From contig CAMARW010000002.1 in assembly GCA_945860865.1 (NCBI GenBank), positions 124,001 through 188,000 of the forward strand: a stretch of DNA of 64,000 nt, read 5' to 3'. The notes below the pieces were generated by a model. That model made no database searches and was not told the origin of the DNA. It saw only the letters and a program-made list of their open reading frames with translations. Positions 60,301 through 64,000 of the stretch are shown piece after piece; the first letter of the stretch is position 1, and the number at the start of each line of letters is the position of its first letter. Source of the stretch: Chitinophaga pinensis. Lineage in GTDB: Bacteria > Bacteroidota > Bacteroidia > UKL13-3. The translations under genes were made by a program, and so were the position numbers.

Positions 60301-63033
60301 AATTCCTGATACTTCATTGTTAGCAGCATTGGGATCAGTTAAACCATTCGGGTTACTAATTGTGGCTACTATGCGATATAGGCTATTGGAAACAATTGCC
60401 ACTGAATCTAAGAATATGTTATTACTTACTGTTCCGCCAAACAAACTATCTGTGAAACTAATTGGCGTTTGTGCTACCCCGTTCAAGGTCCAGTTAATGG
60501 TAGCACTTGTTATAACGTTTTGCCCTGCATTTCTTATTTTTACAAAGATTGCCTTATTACCAGCAGCGTATGGCGCAGCAGGCATTACAATTTGATCCAT
60601 GGCTGCATCTAATGCAATCGGACTTGCCTCAAAAGATCCAATATCCATTGGCAAACTTCTTGGTGCGCCTGTTACATCAAAAGGCACTGTGGTAATTACG
60701 TTTGCACCAGAACCATTATATGCACCATCTTGTGGCGAGAAATTAGCGGCAGCAGCGTTTAAATAGTTTGGCGAGAATGAATTACTTTGTTGGTCGAATG
60801 CCGGAAAAGCTGCTTTCCATGCAGGTAAAGTCGCATAATCTACGCCTAAATAATTGACTACATTGTAACCAAGCGACGAACTAAAGTAAGCATTATTATT
60901 TAAAGTTGCACCTGTTGCAAAAGACCCTGTAGTGAATATAGCATGTTTTGCTCCTGTACCGCCTTTGGTAAACGACATGATGTTATTTCTATAATCTAGG
61001 AAACTAGAAGCAGAAGTTCCACCTGTCCAATATAAACCCTGTGTTTGATTTGTACTTGTAGATGCAGCATAATCAAAATTGAAGGTATTGTTATATATTC
61101 TATGGTTAAAACTGGTTAAGAAATAAAAACCAAATTGCGGACCATTACCATTCAAATTATAAGCTAAGTTATTGGTAAATATACATGGCTCTGCAGCAGA
61201 CCCAGAATAGTTGATGCCATAAAACAAAAACATTTGAGTAGTGGTGGTTGGTGAACCTCCAAACAGATTGGTAATAATATTTGCATCAAACGTATCTAAA
61301 CGAGCGGTACTACTTAAATAAAATGCATACGTGGTAGTAAATGAAGTTTTTGTTGGTCTTGTTATGGTATTTCCACGGAAAACAGTTCTATTTCCAAATT
61401 GCCAGTTTACCCCAGCATAGAAGAAGTTTTCAATTCTATTGTATAAAAATCTATTGTTAGACCAAGTAGTACCAGATGCCTGAGGATAACCTACAATACC
61501 ATAATACATACCCGATGAAGTTGGATGCCCTTTGATAACGTTTCTTTCGATGGTATTAAATCTCCCATTGGCACCACTGGTGTTATTACTTGATAAACTA
61601 TTTGAGAATACAACCCCAGCTGAGTTATTAGCAGTTGAATTGGTAACTGTTGAAATATCAATTATTGATTTGCGTACAATATTTGAATCGGCATTTTGGA
61701 AGAAATGCACACCCCAACCAAAATTAGCATTGGTTGTTCTTATGTTTAAACTATCAATAGTAACATGCTTGGCGCCTTGCAAACGAACTACAGCTATATC
61801 ATTGGCATTACAATTAAATTGTAAGGTAGCACCACCCCCAAAAAAAGTTATTGTATTGGTAGCAGAAGCACCCGGAATAGCAGGAATAATTAGGTTTTCA
61901 TTATAAACACCCGGCGTAACATTAATTTCTACCGCACCAGAAACACCGCAGGCAATTAAGGCAGAATCGGCAGCACCAAATCTAGGAAAATTATTAGTGG
62001 CCGTTCCAGTAGGATTAATCGTATATGTTCCTGCTAATGGAGCAGAGCAATAAGTAACCAATGTTCTACAAATGGTATCATTGGCAGGTGTATTATTACC
62101 TAAAAAATTGGGATTGTCTGTCCATGCTTTTAAACTAAACGTACCGGTAGTTGGCAATGACAACAAAGTTGAGAACGTTGCCGTATGGGTAGCACCCGGA
62201 GCAATAGATAAAGAACTCAAAGATTGGAAAACAGGCGTATTATTATTTAATTGATAATAAACATCTACACTGGTTATAGTAGTAGTAGAAATATTAGTGA
62301 AATTAAAAGCTACTGTATTATTACCCACTAATGGAGCAGCAGGAGAAGTAATTTTACCCGACATGAAATCTGGGGTAGAAGCAGGCACCAATAAAGTATA
62401 ATCTTCGTATTCTGCTGAATAAGTTAATGGTCCACATGGTTGAGGAATTATACCTTGCCCATCACTTGCTACACGTATGCGATATACACCAGCAGTGAGC
62501 GTGGTTGGCAAAATAAAACTACCATTTACATCTGTATTTACTACGGTTAAATTAGGAGAAGTAAACGCTAACTCTGGTGTTGTTGTAGCGAAGGTTCCAT
62601 TATTATCATAATCTATATAGATTCTGAAAATGGTTTGGTTGCTATTTCCACCTCTTACGGTAAAATATACCGAGTCTCCCGCTAAGGCACGCACTATTTG
62701 ATTGGTATAATCGAAATAGATTTGGGTACCCTGACCGGCCGTTGTAAAGTTGCTAATTTGTGATGGAGCAGCAGAAGTTCCTAAAATTACACGCTGAATA
62801 CCCATTCCAAAATTGGCATTATTGGCGGCAGTTATGGCCGTACAATAATTTGGCGAGGTGTAACATTGCGAGTAGGATGCTTGCACCATGTACAGCATCA
62901 TAAAAACGAATAAAACCATTGTTTTCGTGAGCTTGTTAAGCCACCTCGTGGTGCCTTGCGAGCGCCGCTGGAAATGCGTGCTAGTAACAAAATTTGCTAC
63001 GAGAAAAGAATCATTTTGTAAATACTTGTTCAT
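54367..63033 (-). CDS. Giant four-module T9SS-secreted surface protein (GEVED + parallel beta-helix modules)
   Basis: A 2888-residue protein. N-terminus: a 55-residue extended signal region (hydrophobic core TMVLFVFMMLYMVQASYSQ), then a GEVED-type domain (about 60-215; FRIYIDYDNNGTF, EYEDYTLLV). Four modules follow, starting near residues 328, 918, 1501 and 2078. Each opens with a G-x-Y/I-TINP-like strand, continues as an Asn/Thr-rich right-handed beta-helix (repeated NNxF, GIxxxxN, RNN patterns) and closes with D(I/P)G-x-x-EF. Modules are separated by CARDB-like Ig domains (about 805-915, 1390-1498, 1962-2075). The C-terminus has a beta-rich domain and a T9SS sorting domain from about 2811 (VYPNPFKDQVSIGF). 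It is probably surface-exposed and adhesive or glycan-binding; no enzyme motif is recognised. Confidence 0.85.
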   Translation of the reverse strand: MNKYLQNDSFLVANFVTSTHFQRRSQGTTRWLNKLTKTMVLFVFMMLYMVQASYSQCYTSPNYCTAITAANNANFGMGIQRVILGTSAAPSQISNFTTAGQGTQIYFDYTNQIVRALAGDSVYFTVRGGNSNQTIFRIYIDYDNNGTFATTTPELAFTSPNLTVVNTDVNGSFILPTTLTAGVYRIRVASDGQGIIPQPCGPLTYSAEYEDYTLLVPASTPDFMSGKITSPAAPLVGNNTVAFNFTNISTTTITSVDVYYQLNNNTPVFQSLSSLSIAPGATHTATFSTLLSLPTTGTFSLKAWTDNPNFLGNNTPANDTICRTLVTYCSAPLAGTYTINPTGTATNNFPRFGAADSALIACGVSGAVEINVTPGVYNENLIIPAIPGASATNTITFFGGGATLQFNCNANDIAVVRLQGAKHVTIDSLNIRTTNANFGWGVHFFQNADSNIVRKSIIDISTVTNSTANNSAGVVFSNSLSSNNTSGANGRFNTIERNVIKGHPTSSGMYYGIVGYPQASGTTWSNNRFLYNRIENFFYAGVNWQFGNRTVFRGNTITRPTKTSFTTTYAFYLSSTARLDTFDANIITNLFGGSPTTTTQMFLFYGINYSGSAAEPCIFTNNLAYNLNGNGPQFGFYFLTSFNHRIYNNTFNFDYAASTSTNQTQGLYWTGGTSASSFLDYRNNIMSFTKGGTGAKHAIFTTGSFATGATLNNNAYFSSSLGYNVVNYLGVDYATLPAWKAAFPAFDQQSNSFSPNYLNAAAANFSPQDGAYNGSGANVITTVPFDVTGAPRSLPMDIGSFEASPIALDAAMDQIVMPAAPYAAGNKAIFVKIRNAGQNVITSATINWTLNGVAQTPISFTDSLFGGTVSNNIFLDSVAIVSNSLYRIVATISNPNGLTDPNAANNEVSGITASSVSGVITINSAATPGVGVFTNFTDFASLLQIGGLGGAVTANVTTGSGPYTEQVMFTQFPGTSATNTVTINGNGATLQFNNISNGSIGIFNLVGTDYCTINNLRIVSLNASQGVGVILTAGANFNTIQNCTIDIGSVTGSSNSAGIAITGGLNSPTLTGNNGTNNLIQNNSIVGNSTGGPYYGISYCPTNTTNGPNTFNVIKNNDLRDFTVYGMYMMYTSGSTISGNVMWRPTKASPTTFYGMYGVNGMAQDTIENNVIKQPFQMSQTNTNTFFGYYFIATNTQATRPIIFRNNLMYDIKFNGTLYGYYQQIVNNIRIYNNTFDVDHAASTSTGVTYLYYNSGSPTGLVIRNNIWGLNRGGSGAKYVYYLQTTGAGYTINNNNVYLRVPAGSTNNFVGFHATNQTTWTAWRAVNASAYDQQGVFANPQFRFSVNPEYYMPGNDSLNNVGFNTPDVTRDYANALRSTTPDIGAYEFSVPAADAGLTRVASPVSPLSLGVQNVEVIVKSFGTSTLSSANIDWTVNGTAQTPTIWTGSLGFGDSSTMNLGSYNFNNPGFYRIKAWTSNPNSVADSFPINDTVNVTVCTPLAGNYYINPALPVNDSTFNTVVALVQTAQLCGVAGPIIANIAPGIYNGSLSFNGVAPGMSAINSITFRGVDTATTRIVHNGSGQRATILMNGARHIHFRNLSIENTASSGGGYGILYMNAADSNSVVRCAVKTSLLTIGFTTFAPIISSSNNMNPNNAGNNANFLLIDSCTLVGGYYGVNLFNNTTPRANGNIIRNSVFVNPFYYGVFAYWQNGIIIDNNVIINAGNGVNTFASPLYTYQCDNGVRITRNRMYGQAGGFGIYMFGNIATSASRNIVANNMIQIGQASFTSYGIYDGGSNTFTDIAHNTVNNTSADASYVSCALYYNYNNASVANNARIVNNIFTSPNGAMALWCTNTAALSASSMLINHNVYNSPSAYPFRIANTIFPTLATYRFAMAPFITNIDTNSIWALPTYFSATNLRTISPAIDSMGTPLATVPTDIDGVIRNTTAPDPGVNEFSRPSEDAGAVVILNPSKPVQTGLTNVVVVVQNFGLNTITSLNVSYAVDTMVRTLTYTGSIAPNATDTVVFDSTSGPSGSNQRFNFTGGFVSMKAYTSNPNSVADLQNLNDTTATSFCGALNGVYTINPSGTGATNFLSIADAVGRLTCGGVTGNVTFNISNGTYTGQVDITTIAGTNNNARVLFKSASNNAAGVIITSANATSLDNYTIRLRGAGFVSFENVTVRNTNLTFARVVSINKFPANNTNTNNISFRNCVLEGINTTSTADQFAVVFGPNGDNATELSFVKNEFRFGSYSIFLGGQNIINQYSNGLVIDSNIVHQPYWAGIYLLSRNNPKVRDNKVNPSTSYGYYGLFLSGISGNAEVTGNDIQSPAGYYGIYAAQVNYYGEPGIAMFSNNVINMTSSNTQYGIFYANGANTYFMNNTVRLMSPTTSYALYISGNTTSPTVPQIVATANLRVLNNILYSANSYAIYYANFAATSGTSQADNNLYYSGSANFGFVNGLNYANSTIYNTYRSAVNINTDRRSLFADIAFTSGTDLKPAVNNATAWAANGRAQQTMFVNRDFNGANRSTQVSTGAPDIGAVEFTPTVNPAPMTILGTIGGGNTQRMVSYGDTVATLLWGFSGTLPTGITATYHTGAKVVDPTNNGNNPNAEVMDVFWRIAPNGGSLYAYDLTLTFDPNMLGTVPFMSDIKLAHKPSASAGSWSHFGSTMTVVDTVNNKFAVTGISASLGDFTGTTDIAPLPVTLSRFEAMRSGEDALLAWNTVSEINSKVFEVERAEDATRFVRIGEVAAAGNSSKAMAYQFDDKNAAQIFNGKHVYYRLKMIDRDGSFEYSPARRVDFTNEAAEVIAVYPNPFKDQVSIGFTVSENAPVQVEIVDLYGKVCFKGTFNQIAGEAGLNIPALNKLATGIYVIKVAKGDNVITRKLIKE

Positions 63034-63102
63034 AGTTTTTATTTTAGTTTATAGAGTTAATCAATTAGATTTTTTTTTGTTTTATGATAAAATTAAAGAA
63101 TT

Positions 63103-63132
63103 CAAATAATAAAAAAAAATTATTATAACCAA
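63103..63132 (-). promoter_or_regulatory. Possible promoter of the giant surface protein
   Basis: On the minus strand TTG (63132-63130), 21 bases, then TATTTG (63108-63103), a shortened -7 box. About 70 bases upstream of the ATG at 63033, with an AT-rich leader between. Confidence 0.35.
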
Positions 63133-63140
63133 ACATCAAA

Positions 63141-63171
63141 TAAAAAAACCCGCTGTTTTGTAGCGGGTTTT
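63141..63171 (-). terminator. Terminator of the trans-sulfuration enzyme gene
   Basis: A 9-base-pair stem, aaacccgct (63146-63154) with agcgggttt (63162-63170), a 7-base loop, and a run of Ts on the minus strand. It lies about 30 bases after the stop codon of the gene to its right. Confidence 0.87.
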
Positions 63172-63200
63172 AACAAGTTTTAAGTAAAAATTAAGAGTAT

Positions 63201-64000
63201 TTATCCCAATACCATTTTTAAATCATTTAGAATATCTTCAACATCTTCCACCCCAACACTTAATCTAAGTAAATTATCAACAACACCGGCCTTTTCTCTT
63301 TCTTCCTTTGGAATGGAAGCATGCGTCATAGTTGCTGGGTGATTAATTAAACTTTCTACACCCCCTAAGCTTTCTGCCAGCGTAAACACTTTAAAAGCAG
63401 AGGCAATATCAAACGTTTTATGCAGATCTGCATTTTTAAGAACAATCGAAATCATTCCTCCAAAATCACGCATTTGTTTTTTGGCAATTTCATGGTTGGG
63501 ATGATCTGTAAAACCTGGCCAATAAACCTTTTCAATCATAGGATGATTTTTCAAAAACGTAGCTACTTGTCTTCCGTTTTCGCAATGTGCTTTCATGCGC
63601 AAATGCAGGGTTTTTAAACCTCGTAAAACTAAAAAACTATCCATTGGCCCTGGCGTTGCCCCGCAAGAATTATGTATAAAAGCTAAGCGCTCATATAAAT
63701 GATCATTGCTGGTAAGCAATGCCCCCATAATAACATCGCTATGTCCGCCTAAATATTTAGTTACACTATGCATCACAATATCTGCTCCTAAATCTAATGG
63801 GTTTTGCAAATAGGGCGAAGCAAAAGTATTATCTACAGCAAAAGTAACCTGATGTGTTTTGGCAATTTTTGCGCAAGCTTCTATATCTACAATCTGCATA
63901 GTTGGATTGGTAGGCGTTTCTACCCACAAAAGCTTTGTGTTAGCATTAATATAAGGAATAATATTTTGCGGATTACTAAGGTCTATAAAGTGAAACTTAA
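63201..64000 (-). CDS. Trans-sulfuration PLP enzyme (cystathionine gamma-synthase-like), 5' end outside window
   Basis: About 266 C-terminal residues of a Cys/Met metabolism PLP enzyme; the frame is open to the window's edge without a start. Seen are LWVETPTNPTMQIVDIEA, FAVDNTFASPYLQNPLDLGADIVMHSVTKYLGGHSDVIMG with the PLP lysine in SVTKYLGGH, GATPGPMDSFLVLRGLKTL, and the end AESLGGVESLINHPATMTHA then LLRLSVGVEDVEDIL. The family includes cystathionine gamma-synthase, cystathionine gamma-lyase and methionine gamma-lyase; without the N-terminal half I favour synthase/lyase and cannot separate them. It ends with a strong terminator before the surface-protein promoter region. Confidence 0.9.
   Translation of the reverse strand, partial: KFHFIDLSNPQNIIPYINANTKLLWVETPTNPTMQIVDIEACAKIAKTHQVTFAVDNTFASPYLQNPLDLGADIVMHSVTKYLGGHSDVIMGALLTSNDHLYERLAFIHNSCGATPGPMDSFLVLRGLKTLHLRMKAHCENGRQVATFLKNHPMIEKVYWPGFTDHPNHEIAKKQMRDFGGMISIVLKNADLHKTFDIASAFKVFTLAESLGGVESLINHPATMTHASIPKEEREKAGVVDNLLRLSVGVEDVEDILNDLKMVLG

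Noticed and set aside
54706-63109. Many plus-strand open frames of 60-124 codons opposite the giant surface protein
   Set aside because: They follow from the Asn/Thr-rich repeats of the minus-strand gene; none has a recognisable domain, promoter or ribosome site.
1-64000. tRNA, rRNA, CRISPR, insertion sequence, prophage or toxin-antitoxin
   Set aside because: Intergenic regions are short; none folds like a tRNA, contains direct repeats with spacers or encodes a transposase, integrase or toxin I recognise.

Overview
The window is AT-rich chromosomal DNA from a member of the Bacteroidota. The evidence is two proteins with type IX secretion (T9SS) C-terminal sorting domains, a TonB receptor with a carboxypeptidase-regulatory-like N-terminal domain, families typical of the phylum (DUF1573, DUF2911, DUF7935, fused 2-oxoacid dehydrogenase E1), and many promoters with the phylum's -7 box TAnnTTTG. 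I cannot assign a genus. No rRNA, tRNA, CRISPR array, insertion sequence or prophage was seen. Most of the window is ordinary core genome.

Layout. 1-1862: end of mrdA (PBP2) and rodA, the cell-elongation pair. 1859-2747: aat and a pterin dehydratase. 2819-7604: a T9SS-secreted hydrolase-like protein and a large TonB-dependent receptor. 7605-8033: a broken GIY-YIG nuclease gene ending in a REP-like hairpin, which also supplies the last codons of the neighbouring tatD-type gene. 8009-11449: TatD, two GT2 glycosyltransferases and a polysaccharide deacetylase. 11487-14312: TolC and HlyD-type subunits without an adjacent pump. 14341-22715: a glycan locus of polyprenyl-phosphate glycosyltransferases, multi-spanning GT-C-like proteins, a methyltransferase and the WecE/WecD pair for dTDP-4-acetamido-4,6-dideoxygalactose. 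22690-25289: an AsmA-like/GT51 fusion and frr.

25433-30388: gltX, a lipoprotein, a stand-alone B12-binding subunit of methylmalonyl-CoA mutase, an enoyl-CoA hydratase and an aldehyde dehydrogenase. 30600-37512: signalling genes (REC-AraC, REC with a degenerate kinase core, a GAF/PAS histidine kinase) surrounding the nadD-gmk-yicC cluster. 37634-45792: TerC, fused E1 alpha/beta, gamma carbonic anhydrase, a DUF2911 protein, purD, folA and dnaA. 46030-49819: a 5'-nucleotidase split into two genes, the large methylmalonyl-CoA mutase subunit and a DUF7935 protein. 49958-54148: ftsK, lolA and two DUF1573 proteins. 54367-63033: a 2888-residue T9SS surface protein built from four modules of about 580 residues. 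63201-64000: end of a trans-sulfuration enzyme gene.

The window shows no clearly new multi-gene system. The most interesting items are the four-module surface protein, the AsmA-GT51 fusion, two proteins that look catalytically disabled (secreted hydrolase, REC-kinase), a homopolymer frameshift that removes the first membrane helix of a GT-C-like protein, the GIY-YIG/REP remnant, and promoters placed so close to start codons that transcripts should be nearly leaderless.
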